From contig JADGBC010000002.1 in the NCBI GenBank assembly GCA_015231705.1, positions 1 to 63,227 on the forward strand: a stretch of 63,227 nt of DNA, given 5' to 3'. A program made the translations under genes and the position numbers. The first letter of the stretch is position 1, and every line of letters begins with the position of its first letter. The notes under the pieces were generated by a model. The model was not told the origin of the DNA and made no database searches. It saw only the letters and a program-made list of their open reading frames with translations. Below, one piece after another: positions 63,203 to 63,227 of the stretch. This DNA comes from Desulfamplus sp. (GTDB lineage: Bacteria; Desulfobacterota; Desulfobacteria; Desulfobacterales; Desulfobacteraceae).

Positions 63203-63227
63203 GAACCACCTCTTCCATACTGGTAAC

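Noticed and set aside
1-63227. tRNA, rRNA or riboswitch genes
   Set aside because: No T-loop-like GGTTCGAATCC motifs, rRNA blocks or known aptamer cores were seen on either strand by eye; a covariance-model search would be needed to exclude them.

Overview
The window is about 63 kb of AT-rich bacterial chromosome with no rRNA, tRNA, CRISPR array or complete mobile element. Several traits point to an anaerobic, motile member of the Desulfobacterota, most like the Desulfobacteraceae: a four-subunit 2-oxoacid:ferredoxin oxidoreductase (korDABC), a selenocysteine elongation factor (SelB), many two-component proteins, GcvH-like signalling-type proteins, two chemoreceptors (one with a hemerythrin tail) and several dispersed palindromic repeat families. 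This placement is inference from gene content, not from a marker gene.

Layout. 0-12 kb (minus strand): a methyltransferase and a PH-domain protein, then a glycogen operon (GH13-GH133 debranching fusion, GlgA, GlgB). 12-16 kb: orphan HicB with a truncated hicA, a HIT hydrolase, a sirtuin, a ThiF-like/MoaD-like pair, an unknown protein and a rhomboid protease. 16-31 kb: a CHASE-type sensor, MltG, HemW, carbonic anhydrase, SelB, a DMT exporter, malic enzyme, a phosphoesterase and a Ser/Thr kinase. 29.9-35.8 kb: a signalling-looking cluster made of a histidine kinase, a sigma-54 promoter, two GcvH-like Cys-rich proteins, an NtrC-family regulator and an archaemetzincin-like protease. 35.9-49 kb: nitroreductase, acyl-CoA dehydrogenase, hybrid kinase, PurB, an ArsR-controlled metal permease, a chemoreceptor and an MFS transporter. 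49-63 kb: korDABC, a glycosyltransferase, a receiver protein plus a receiver-FapA fusion, a transglutaminase pseudogene, a hemerythrin chemoreceptor, a U32 peptidase/rRNA-modification protein, a TPR protein and YidD.

The most unusual signal is the interplay of dispersed repeats and genes. At least seven repeat families (here A-G) occupy the intergenic regions. Copies of A are read in frame inside an MFS transporter and at the N terminus of a TPR protein, and a copy of B is read inside the glycogen debranching enzyme. One A copy has destroyed hicA. Many conserved enzymes (GlgB, HemW, PurB, SIR2, GT2, FapA, the permease) also carry private low-complexity or tandem-repeat insertions. The GcvH-like/NtrC/metalloprotease cluster is the best candidate for an undescribed system. 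Function and novelty could not be checked against databases.
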